64,000 bases of DNA from Solen grandis. Its lineage: Eukaryota; Mollusca; Bivalvia; Adapedonta; Solenidae. The stretch is taken from assembly GCA_021229015.1 (NCBI GenBank), contig CM037778.1, positions 12,806,956 to 12,870,955 on the forward strand, written 5' to 3'. Position 1 is the stretch's first letter. Each line of letters starts with the position of its first letter. A program made the position numbers and the translations under genes. This document shows, in pieces, positions 33,566 through 46,400 of this stretch. Below the pieces are notes generated by a model that saw only the letters and a program-made list of their open reading frames with translations, was not told the origin of the DNA and did no database searches.

Positions 33566-34190
33566 TGGTTGTTGTGTTAAATGTCCACCAACAGTAATTT
33601 CAGTTATTTGGAGACAATGTCTATCTGGACAGATATAGAGGATTCACATTCCATCAGTATACACGCTCAATATGCCGTGTGCGGCAAGCAAGAAGCGTAA
33701 CAGTACATTTAAACTATTTGGTAGTCACAGCCTGGATCAACACCAAGACCTCCGCTATCTAGGTGACACTACTAATTTAACTTCATCACCGAACAAGTTT
33801 GTACGCCAGCTGTATTAATGGGACCTAGGATTTTATTTACATTTAATGGTATATTTTTTTCAATGATTTTTTTCATGTGATTGACCCTTTAATACAAAGG
33901 TGTAAATTTCCATAATTATCACTCACATTATCCAAGCTTCAAATTTAAGATATCAATATTAAGAAAATTACAAAAATAGTTTATTTTCACATTGCCTGCA
34001 TTCACTTTCCTGTCCAGGGGATATAGGAGATTTAGTCAACATCCTGAATGACCAAGTATCTTCTTACAAAGAATTTTTCAGAAGTCGCTTCGATACTGTG
34101 TAAACGGTCACATCCGTAATATTCCCATCCTTAAGAGACTTCATACTCTTTGGACAGCCATAAAGCTGCCAAAATAAAACTTAAAAAAAC
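33566..34190. repeat. Indel-rich second copy of the SINE plus flank
   Basis: 33566-33790 is a SINE with its tail (gttaaatgtccaccaacag). 33640-34190 repeats 31744-32290 with many one-base deletions. It ends at 'aaacttaaaa', where the first copy continues into a hairpin-ended element. Confidence 0.75.
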
Positions 34191-34314
34191 AGTGGTATGA
34201 CACCATAACCAGTCAGTACCCTGACAGTCAAACAGACCCTTTCATACTACCAGTCCTAAAAGCTGAATCTTTCTAAACTTCGAAGACCCAAGATGTCTCG
34301 GACCATCTGGTTAC

Positions 34315-34409
34315 CTTGGTAACTCCAGGGGGAACTGGGTCAAACACTCGCTTCTGGTCCTCTCGTGGTATCTGGGAGTGGAGAGGTAGCAAACGGTAGT
34401 TGGGACCAC
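34315..34409 (-). CDS. DHX9: DHX9 exon n: L-P-L-H-S-Q-I-P block
   Basis: 95 bases with phase 1 entry, encoding [15 protein letters not shown] and ending V-T-K. In the family the next residues form motif V (V-I-L-S-T-N-I-A-E-T-S), which I do not find anywhere to the left. Confidence 0.92.
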
Positions 34410-37400
34410 CTGAAACCGCAATAATCTGTGACTTAAGAAACATGGGTATTACAAAAATTATTCAAATTTTATGTTGCGGGCTGACAGCAAAACTGCTCTA
34501 CCTCCCTTAATATCTATATAAACTTAGAGTGCTTTCCTGGCCAGCCCTTTATGCATATTCATTAGGTCAAAGAAAAGAAAAAGTGCTGTGTTTTTGGTAC
34601 CCTGACCCAATGTTAATTTTGACAGCTGGCAGTAAATGTTTCTTAACACTGATGAGAATAAGATAAATCCACACAAAAAATATGAGGAGTTAAAATCTAA
34701 TATCTAGAATAATGAACAAGAGGGCCATAGAGGCCCTAAATTGCTCACCTGAGTATAGGGTTAACAAAGGAACATCTGTACTAAAATATTTTGAAATCTG
34801 GCCAGTAGTTTTGGAGGAGATGATTTTTAAAGTTTTCATAATTCATTTTTTTCTATTGCCAATGCAACAAGAGTTCTACATGAATCAGGTTTATTTTAGC
34901 AACTTTTGTGAAGGTTCACCAAAGGATCATCCCTGCCAAGTTTAATCAAATTCTGTTAGCAGTTTCAGAGGAGATGTCATTTAAAAGATTTCACTATATA
35001 CATATAAGGCAAATTAGCCCTGCCCCTGGCTGCCATGTTTTTTTACAGATCGGAATAATTTTGGCAATCTTGATGGATGGTTACCCAAGGAACATCTGTA
35101 CCAAAACATTTTGAAATCTTGCCAGTAGTTTTGAAGGAGGTAATTTTTAAACTTTTCATAATTCATTTCTTTCCATTGCCATGGCAACCAGAGTTCTATT
35201 TGGATTAAGTTTATTTAAGCCACTTCTGTGAAGGTTCACCCAAGGATCATCCCTGCCAAGTTTAATCAAATTCTGTCCAGCAGTTTCAGAGATGTCATTT
35301 AAAGGTTTCACTATATACATATAAGGCAAATCTGCCCTGCCACTGGCAGCCATGTTTATAAATGGATTGAAATAATTTTAGCAATCTTGGTAGATGGTTA
35401 CCCAAGGAAAATCTGTACTAAAACATTTTGAAATCTGGCCAGTAGTATTGAAGGAGATGGTTTTTAAAGTTTTCATATTTTTTTCTTTCCGTTGCCATGG
35501 CTACCAGAGTTCAACATGGATCAAGTTTATTTTAGCAACTTTTGTGAAGGATCACCCAAGGATCATACCTGCCAAGTTTAATCAAATTCTGTCCAGCGGT
35601 TTCAGAGGAGATGTCATTTAAAGCAAATTGTTGGCGACGCATGTCGCATGACGCACAACAACGGACGCAGAGTGATCCTAATAGCTCACCATGAGCACAA
35701 ATGAGCATGACAAAAGTGATACGGTAAGTTTTAAGTAAAGCTTAAAGAATCATATTCATCTATATAGCAACTATAAGTAAACACCTCCCCCCCAAAAAAT
35801 GGCCAATAAACTTACAACATATTATTAGACCATACCACCAAAAACATTTTTTGGGGCCTTACTAAAAATTAAAAGATATAAAGAGACCTTCTAAGCTTCA
35901 AAAATATATGCTGTTATTATCATGCTGCATAAAGATAAAACACATCTTTGGTCACAGCTGTCAATTTAAATAACTGTTGTTTGTGGAACTGATACAAAAC
36001 GTGAGGTTCTCCTGAAAATCATTTAGTATAGTCACTCTACTGTGTCATAATATTTTAGGTATATATATATATATAGTATTTCTGCCACATAACAGACAAG
36101 TATTAACATAGAAAATAAAAAGTAACTCTACTAGAAATTAACAAGTAACTGGTGTTGCACGCAACACACAAGTCCCTTAACGGTGAGGTGCATAATTTTT
36201 CTGTAACCACAGCAACCAGAATTTTGGTCTGGAAAAAAAACAAGAGGGCCATGATGGCCCTGAATCGCTCACCTGAGTACCATTGCTTCAACTGATGTCA
36301 AGGTTTTTAAACAGACAAGGATTCTGATATAACTTAATCTAAAACATTTTACCCCTGACAATACTACACACCAAATATCTAAGCAATGGGCCATATGGTT
36401 TCAGAGAAGACTTGGGCGCAGGGTCATTTATCACCGTAGGGCCAAGACTTTGAAAATCTTTGTAATGAACCATTAGATGCTACTACATACCAAAAATCTT
36501 AGCTCTAGGCCTTATTGATTCATAGAAGAAGATTTTTTAAGATTTTCCTATTTAACTCTATGTAAAACAAGTGACCCCTGGTGTGGGGTCATTTATCACC
36601 ATAGGGCTATGATTTGTACAATCTTGGTAGTGGCCCATAAGATGATGCTACATACTAAAAATCTAAGCTCTAGGCCTTATGGATTCATAGAAGAAGATTT
36701 TTTAAGATTTTCCTATATAACTCTGTGTAAAACAAGTGACCCCTGGTGGGGGGTCATTTATCACCATAGGGCTATGATTTGTACAATCTTGGTAGTGGCC
36801 CATAAGATGATGCTACATACCAAATATCTAAGCTCTAGGCCTTATGGATTCATAGAAGAAGATTTTTTAAGATTTTTCAATATAACATGTAAACAAGTGA
36901 CCCCTGGGCGGGGCATTTTACCATAGGGCTATGATTTGTACAATCTTGGTAGTGGCCCATAAGATGATGCTACATACCAAAAATCAAAAGGCTAGGCCTT
37001 GTGGTTTCGGAGAAGAAGATTTTTTCAAGTTTTTCCTATATTAGCCTATGTGAAATCAAGTGACCACTGGGGCGGGGCCAATTTTGACCCCAGGGTCATA
37101 ATTTGTACAATCCTGGTAGACAGTCATAAGATCATGCTACATACCAAAAATCAAAAGGCTAGGCCTTGTGGTTTCAGAGAAGAAGATTTTTTAAATTTTC
37201 ATTTTTAAAATCTATTTTTAGCTCCTGTGACCTAATTATGCGATGGACCAGAACCATTTATACAACTTTAGTAGAGCTTCATCCAAGGAACATTCCTGCA
37301 AAATATTTTTCAAATTGGCCAAGCCGTTTAGGAGGAGATGTTGTTTGAAGCAATTGTTGACGCCGGACGCACGCACGCACGCACGCACGGACGCACGCAC

Positions 37401-40400
37401 GCACGGACGACGGACGCCGGACAAAAGGCGATCAGAAAAGCTCACCTTGAGCACGTTGTGCTCATGTGAGCTAAAAAAAGTGACCTACAGAATCTCCATA
37501 CTGCCATCTTTTCATATACCAAAGTTTCATAATATTATCTTCAATGGTTTTTAAGTTATTGTGGGATCCAGATTTCTGGACAGATGGACAGAAGTAGACT
37601 GACGGAAAGCAAACCTGTAGTCCCCTTCAGTGTAAACACTGATAGGAGACTAATAAAGAGAAAGAAAAAGAAATGCGCATTAGAAAGGATCCTAATCCAG
37701 TCATATTATTCTAATAATATGTCAACCAATTAAAGAAACATTAGAAAGTTTCAACTTAAGACCCAACACCTGGCCTATTTCTCTTGACAGGGCTTTTTTA
37801 TTTCTAAACCACTGTGGAAGGTTACATACCAAACTCAGGGTGCATCTCCAGATGCTTGTGAAGAGCGAAGATAAGATTCCAGCCCGGCAGGAAGATCAGG
37901 ATTGAACCATCAATGTTCAGCGTCTTGATGTACTTGACCAGAGCCTGGTTATAACAATAATTAACAACAATGAGAAATATGTCACTGTATAATAATTGAA
38001 ATTCATTTATTTTATGTCAAATTGGAGGGAAGTTTTAATTACTTATACTGATCCCTCTTGGTGGATCGTGGGTTGGACTAGTACTTTGTGCCTGGGATGG
38101 ACATGATAAATCCTTGCTCCCCGACTGGGTTCAAACTGGCAACTTTCAAATCTACAGTCTTGAAAGTTACCACTGGGCCAAAGTGTCCTTTACTGTATAA
38201 TTATTCTCTTGTAAAAAGATAGCTGATAGATTATTTGAAAAAAGCTTCTGTCAAGTTTTGCAGCAAAATTGAAATGAATTGACAGGGTATCATTACCTTT
38301 ATGGGAAAATATGATACAGAATAATGGTTCTCTAGACTAATGAAGTAACATGACTAACGCCACATACCTCGATCAGCTCAAATGAAGTTTCCTTCTCATT
38401 CAACATGGCCATCGCTCTCTTCGTCTGCTCCGAGTAGTCATTGGATATCACCATATTCAAGTTCTCCTGTTGGGAAAATGGGCAGTAAAAGGAGTCAATT
38501 ACTAAAAAATTATACAGATCTGTGAATACATTTTTACATTCCAACAGCCAGTCAGTGGAATACTGCATATGTAGATATATTCGCTGCCTTAAAAGTTCGC
38601 TGATTTCCTTTGTGTGAACTGAAATCAATTATGACTGTGGTATGTAAACTTCCCGGTTTCTTACATTTTATATCATGCCATGTTGAGTAAAGTGATGCTA
38701 ACGTCTTATAAATAGAACTATATATTAGATATTCACCAAGTTGTAATATAAATGAAATTAATTATTATTCATTCATAGATTTTACTTATGTTTTCTGGGA
38801 TTTAAGACAATTACAAAAGAAAATTATTGGATGTATAAAGCTTATATTTATGGAAATGGCAATGTTTGGGGTTAAGGTCTATTGTTATCAAATTGAAAGG
38901 TCGCTTTTGGGATCTATCTTACTGCCCGTCTGTGTACAAACCTCCTGTTCTCCGGCCAGGTCATCCTCGTCATCTTTTTCTCTTCTCTTCTTTCTATCAT
39001 TAGGTTGTGGAATAAAGTTCAGCATCTGTATGCAGTCCTCCAGGTAGTACTCTGTAACAGGAATATGTTCACATCATGGACAGAACTTGAATTATTACTG
39101 ATGGTGAAAAATACCCCTGCATTACGCTTTGACACAGAAAAAATGCAATAATTCTTAAATATTCTTTCTGCACTTGTTTGCTGATTTGTCTTATCATGAG
39201 GAATCATTATCTCATGTGTGAAGGCGTTATCAACAATGGTTTCCAATCTTCATTTAATGTGAGTGTAAGCTGGGACAGAACAGGAAGGAACAAGCCTGAT
39301 TCCTATTTAGCCCCCACACGCTGTGAAACTAGGGTTTAAAAAAACACAGGCTTTAAATAAATGAGATTTAAGTATATTTCTTGTACAGCAGATCAGTGGA
39401 CGATGTTTAAAGTTCAGTAAATCAATAATTATCAAGTCAGAAATTTGTATATGAATTTTCATGACACACATTGTTTATTTCTGTGACATTCATACCTTGT
39501 ACTGGATATGTCCGTCCATACACCTCCACTACCCGACACCTTGGACCAAAGTAGTCGGTGAAGAGAGTCGTGTCGACTGTTGCCGACATCAGCACGACGT
39601 GGAGGTCAGGGTACGCTGTCACCATGTCCTTCAGTAAAACCAACAGGAAGTCCGTCTGAAACAGAATGGCGACTAGAGATTAAACGATGATCGATTATAA
39701 TTTGTGACTGATTGAAAGCTGTAGAGGCTGGCGATCATTGATTGTGCTCCTTCATAATCAGTTCCTCTAATTTCTCTCCTTGCCAGTAATTAAGGAGTAT
39801 GTGTACCAAGAAATGAAAAAGAAAAAAAAAATATTAACACTAGATCTACTCTATTTCTGCATTCTTTTTTAAAGTTTTTTCCTCTTATTTTTTCAATTAT
39901 TTTAAAAGTTTGCATTGATAGCCTGCTAATTCTTATCTCTCTTATTTCTGATTATTGATTATGATTATTAGCTGATTTTGAAACTGTAATGCAACCATAA
40001 AATAGGTAATATTTTTATTTCTCTAAAAATGTATAGAGGATATCCAATGTAATTTGTTCAATTATAGACCAATAAAGCAGTCTGACAATGGATACTTAGA
40101 CTTCATGTTGTAATTTGGTTAGTACTCGTGGAGTAGTAACACTTTTTGGTGTCCCAATATAACACAATAACAAGAGCACCACATGCCGATGCAAACGCTC
40201 GTCTGTTTGTTGTTGTTTTTTATTTTTTGTAAAAGGGGGGAGATAAATTAGGTGAAAATGGACCTAATAGTTATGCCCTTAATGAGAATGCAGCCCTTGT
40301 GATAGTGAACAAGTATGTGAGGTTTGATGACAGAAGGTTAACTGTTAAGAAGTTATGGCCAAGGTTAAAGTTTTCTATGACAATGAAGCTAATGATGACA

Positions 40401-43400
40401 CCAGAGTGATGACAAAACCTACACTTTTTTTTTTGGAAAAACAACTAAGCTGATAAGACTTGGTTATGGGCTCCCCATATATAGTTATAATAGAGCTGCA
40501 CTGTATTTATATGTGCTTGTGTATTAAAAGATTTTTTTAATTAGCTAATTATTGATATATCTATCAAATCATTAAAAAACACACACAAATAAATGATCAA
40601 ATAAATCTTCATATGCAATGCTTTTTTCAGAAGGATTCGCAGAATGAATATTAGTTTGTCCCAAGTAAAAAAGAGGGCCATGATGGCCCTGAATCGCTCC
40701 CTGATACATTGCTCAACTATGTCAAGTTTTAACAGACAAGGATTCTGATATACTTAATCTAAAACATTTACCCCTGACAATACTACATCCCAAATACCTA
40801 AGCAATGGGCCATATGGTTTCAGAGAAGACTGGGCGCAGGTCATTTATCACCGTAGGCACAAGACTTTGAAAATCTTTGTAATGAACCATTAATGCACAA
40901 TACCAAAAATTGCTCTAGGCTTATGATTCATAGAAAAGATTTTTAAGATTTCCTATGTAACCTAGTAAAACAAGTGACCCTGTGTGGGTCATTTATCACC
41001 ATTGGCTATGATTTGTACAATCTTGGTATGGCCCATAAGATGATGCTACATACCAAATATCTAAGCTCTAGCCTTATGGATTCATAGAGAAGATTTTTTA
41101 AGATTTCCTATATAACTCTGTGTAAACAAGTGACCCTGGTGCGGGTCATTATTCACCATAGGGCTATGATTTGTACATCTTGGTAGTGCCCATAAGATGA
41201 TGCTCATACAAATATCTAAGCATTCTGGAAGAAGATTTTTAAGATTTTCCTATAACTTATGTAAAACAAGTGACCCTGTGCGGGTCATTTATCACCATAG
41301 GGCTATGATTTGTACAATCTTTAGTGGCCCATAAGATGATGCTACATTACCAAATACTAAGCTCTAGCTTATGGATCATAGAAGAAGATTTTAAGATTTC
41401 CTATATAACTCAAATGTAAAAAAGTGACCCTGGTGCGGGTCATTTATCACCATAGGGCTATGAAATTGTACAATCTGGTAGTGGCCATAGATGATGCTTA
41501 TACCAAATATCTAAGCTCTAGGCTTATGCATTCATGGAAGAGTTTTTTAAGATTTTCCTATATAAAGCTCTATGTAAAAAAGTGACCCTGTGTCGGGGTC
41601 AATTTTCACCATAGGCTATGATTGTACAATCTGTATGGTCCATAGATGATGTACATCCAAATATCTAAGCTCTAGGCCTTATAGGATTCATAGAGGAAGA
41701 TTTTTTAAGATTTTTCTATATACTCTATTGTAAAGCAAGTGACCCCTGGTTCGGGTCCAATTTTGACCCCAGGGTCATAATTTGTACAATCCTGGTAGAG
41801 AGTCATAAGATCATGCTACATACCAAAAATCAAAAGGCTAGGCCTTGTGGTTTCAGAGAAGAAGATTTTTTAAATTTTCATTTTTAAAATCTATTTTTAG
41901 CTCCTGTGACCTAATTATGCAATGGACCAGAACCATTTATACAACTTTAGTAGAGCTTCATCCAAGGAACATTCCTGCAAAATATTTTTCAAATTGGCCA
42001 AGCCGTTTAGGAGGAGATGTTGTTTGAAGCAATTGTTGACGCCGGACGCACGGACGCACGGACGCACGCACGCACGCACGGACGACGGACGACGGACGCC
42101 GGACAAAAGGCGATCAGAAAAGCTCACCTTGAGCACGTTGTGCTCATGTGAGCTAAAAAGGCAGCCATTCCAAAGTGTCAACACTTACATTCAGATCTCG
42201 TTCGTGAATCTCGTCCACGATCACATGTGACACGCCTCTCAGTCCGTTCTCCAGACGACGCAAAAATGTTCCTGGAATGAGAATCAACATTTTCAAAACA
42301 CACAAAAATATTGGCAACTACATCAATCCGAAATCAAATTGCCGCGTGGCAATATCGCTTTACATTTTAGCATGATACCACCTCCATGTACAGCAAACAC
42401 ATCAGATATTCTATCCTGTCCTATTTACATTTTTTAAAAATACATGTATTGATCCTATAGGGAAATGTGTACATTTTGTTATTTATAACATTGAGATACA
42501 TGTCCTCGGTTTATATATCTAAATTATATCTATCAGTTTGATAATGGTGTAATTCACTTAAGTTTAGCCGTATATATTTTTTTCTGCCAAATGATGCTAT
42601 GTTGCATTCTGTAAGGTAAAGTCATTTGCTCCTTTTTGAAACAAATTAAACCTGATAAAGGCATACAGCCAAAACGCTGTTTATCAACCCTTTCCCTCAT
42701 ATAGACTCATTTTAACGCATTCAATAGGTACCACATAAAGCCTGATCTGCAGAAAACCACAGTTAAACCTTACCAAATTTAATTATAAAGTCCTCATTTC
42801 CAGACCACTGAGGAACAGCATAAAACCTGATCAGCCTGCGAGTTACTCGCAGGCTGATCTGGTTTTATGCTGTTCGCATAGGTCTTTTCATGGTTTCCTC
42901 TATGAGGGAAAGGGTTAAAGTTGAAAAAACATGTTGTCTAAGTTTTCATGTGGAAATAGGCTGAGATGGGACAAAAGAAAACATGCTCTCTGACTGACTA
43001 GACATCCATGACCATTATCATTCATCGACTAAAACCCTCCTGGGGGACTTTTATTTTGTATGTTCTGTTTGGCAAGGATGTTTCTTGCATGTATCCTGGA
43101 TTGATCATCCATTCTGTAACTATAATTATACTCTGCTGATGTCAGTCCAGTGCTGATACTTTTTAGGTTTATTTTGTCTCAATTTCATCAATCTCATCTT
43201 TTCATAATTCTGAAATTGTCAGGTTATTTCCAAGATATTTTATCTCATGGAATTTTCCAATTAAGAATTTAAAAAAAAAGTGGGAACACATACGTCAAGT
43301 TACCTGCACATACACACGAGAAATTTGTGTCAATACATTGCTATGACAAACATTTAACAACTTTGATTTCAAGATTTCAATATTTTATTTATATACATTG

Positions 43401-46400
43401 CATAAGTCCCACATATGTGGGAAACATTAGCAGTATAACTAATGCAATATTCATGAAACAAAGGTAGCACGTGATATATTGATATATTGCATATATAATT
43501 GTTACAATGTTATACATTTAGGGAGAGATTATTTAATATTTGAATATTTTACATTTTATATTACTTATGCATAAAATACATTAAAGCGTTAAAGGAAATT
43601 CTTTTACCATATAAAAAAACAATTTCTGTCAAAAGCGAAAGACAAAAAAAAAAATGGACCAGAGTTTGGTATACCAAAAAAAAGAGAAAAATGAAAATAA
43701 TTGTACACAGAGTCATGATGACCATCTGATGGATAGGTGAAAGTCAGTGAAATATAAACTATAGTTAAAGTCCTTATTTAAATATTTCAAAAAATTCAAC
43801 CTCTTATGGTGTTTGCATGAAATACATATCAAAGCAAGCTTGTTGATGATTCTTGTCTGTGTGTAAGATAACAACTGTTTGCATTTATTTAAAGTGTGTA
43901 AATGACAATGATATTTAGGCAAATATGAATATCTTATATCTCATAATTTTTTTGTCTTGATAAGATGGGCAGATAAGCAGAAAGTGACATTCATTTTCAA
44001 CAGCATTCATGGAGCATTTATTTTTCAGAACCTATTCAAATTTTAATTCAATTCAATCAACAAATAAATGATTCCAAGCCAAGTAATCAATATCCTAATC
44101 ATCACTCTTTTGATCTTGATTAATGGTGATCCAGCCCAGTAATTAAAATCAATCAACAAACACCAATAAACACACTGAACCTTTGATCATCTTTGATGCC
44201 CCACTATCACCAGTAATTAACACTTACTTCAGTAAAATCTAGTCACCTCGTTAACTCTTAATTAACTGTTAATCAGCTACAAACAAACCATTGGACCATG
44301 ACTGGACAGTATATATGAGAATCAGCTTGGATGGAAGGTCAGCACTTACACTTGTGACCCAAACCAAGCTATTTCGGAATACACCAGTACATTAGTAACC
44401 ATGGATACAGTATCAGCTGCAGCAGAACTCAGGAGCACCCTGGTTGCCCATGACAACGCATTCAGGCAGATAAAGGTTCTAGGTAAGTTGTTTACAAATT
44501 AAATCAAGTTAAAACAAGTGATAGCTCAAATACACTCTGTATAACTGCACTGTGAACCAAGTCAAGTTAAAATTGCTTTATTCACTCAATACATATACCT
44601 GTAAAATAGAGGAAACCAAGTAAAGATATCCTTTATTTTACATTGAGATTTAATTTTGATCATAATTTCCTGCTTGCTTATTTCTAATGCCTTGAATAGT
44701 CAATTGAAAATGGCTATTCCAATGATCACTGTTATTCTTTTTTCAGTGTCCATAGGAAGAAAAATGATGGGTTTATCAGTGTGAGATATATCAATTATAA
44801 TTAATAATAATTTTATACATAATTTCATTTCTTTTATATTTTCAGATGACCATGTAAGATCAGTGAGTCAGCGCCAATTCCAGTCCGCCATGGAGGGGAA
44901 CCAGTCTCAGACTCTACACCAGGTTCTCCGTCTCTCTGTCAGTGAGGGGATCCAGCAGGTCTATACACAGTACCAGGCCAGGAAGTGGCAGCAGGTAACA
45001 TTTCTTACTACCATTAATTTTTTAAGTACATTCCAAGTCCCAGTGGATATTTCAGCCTCATTCATGACTAACTAGACTGCTCAATATCATGAAGTCAGAT
45101 ATTATTTTGCATAAACCAGGTCAACCTGAGTTGAGGTTGTCAGTTGTAATATATCATACATATACAACAACTAGAATTTAGAATGTATCACATTGAACAA
45201 AAACATAGTATAATATGTTAATATTGTTTTCTTTTTATGTTATAGGTACAAGAGACAGCAGCCATGATTATCTCCAACCTCCAGTCTGAGGATTGCCACA
45301 CGGATCAGAGGTCAAGCCCAAGGTCATCACCACGACAACCAGCAGAGGGCAGCACCAAGACAGACAAGGCAGCAGCCATGTGGTCCAGCAGTTTCTGTAA
45401 CTTCTACAGGGGGTCTTAGTATGTTTGTTGTATACTAATATATACTTGTATTTGTATGTATGTGCTCTATTACTGTATAATGTGCTGTGTTTGTGTATTC
45501 ATGTTGATAATGCTGATATCAGTGTTTGTACAATAAAATCATTAAATAAAAAAAAAATAACTTTATTATTTTTACTACAGCGAGGAGAAAACATGGAGAT
45601 TGAAAGGTAACAGTGAATATGTACTAAATATATGCACACTGTTATGCATCTGCATTCGGCATGCACCTGGATCTTGATGTTAACTGAAATCTATTGGTAA
45701 CAATGGTAAGGATAATTGGCCAGAGCTGATTTCCACCACACCCCAGAAGTTCATGCATGTCATTTCCCAAGGTGTCAAGACAGAGTAAAGTAAGGACAAT
45801 GCAGAGGTGTATAAAAAGGAGCAACCATGATTTTTGGTTGAATAAACCTTTTCAGTTTTTAGCAGCGAATTATGCCCATCTACTGTTTCAGAACATTCCC
45901 ACTCAAGAACAATGTCACAAAGTCATGCATCTCTTGATACTGGCAGGTCCATTCAAGTGATTCACATTTAGCAGTGTTGGACACTTCTCTAAGTAAGGAG
46001 TCAATGGAATATATATACACCCTTTTCAAAACTGTTTGCCTGTTATCCAACACAATACCTAGCCCAGAATTTAGGTTTATTATTTAAGGAATTCACTGTC
46101 AGACACCCAAACATGCTAACTAATCTAACTTACCGACAGTGCAGTACATGATGGCACCGTAGGGTCGTGGCATGACAGTCTCAAACCGGACACTGTAACC
46201 CACGCTGTTTCCTAGGTTTTCAGCTCTCTCACTAGCAACCCTCTCTGCTATAGAGATGGCACTGATCCTACGAGGCTGTAACCATATATAACCATGATAA
46301 AAACATTTCATGAAAATATGATAAATATGTGAAGAAACACCTACTGCAAACATGCATCTAGAGTGCACATTTATTCGACTCCATATCAATATTTGTTTAG

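Noticed and set aside
45581..45606. 26-base putative extra exon after the nested gene (AG before, GTAACAG after)
   Set aside because: It lies beyond the stop and the AATAAA, and is too short to support without transcript data.
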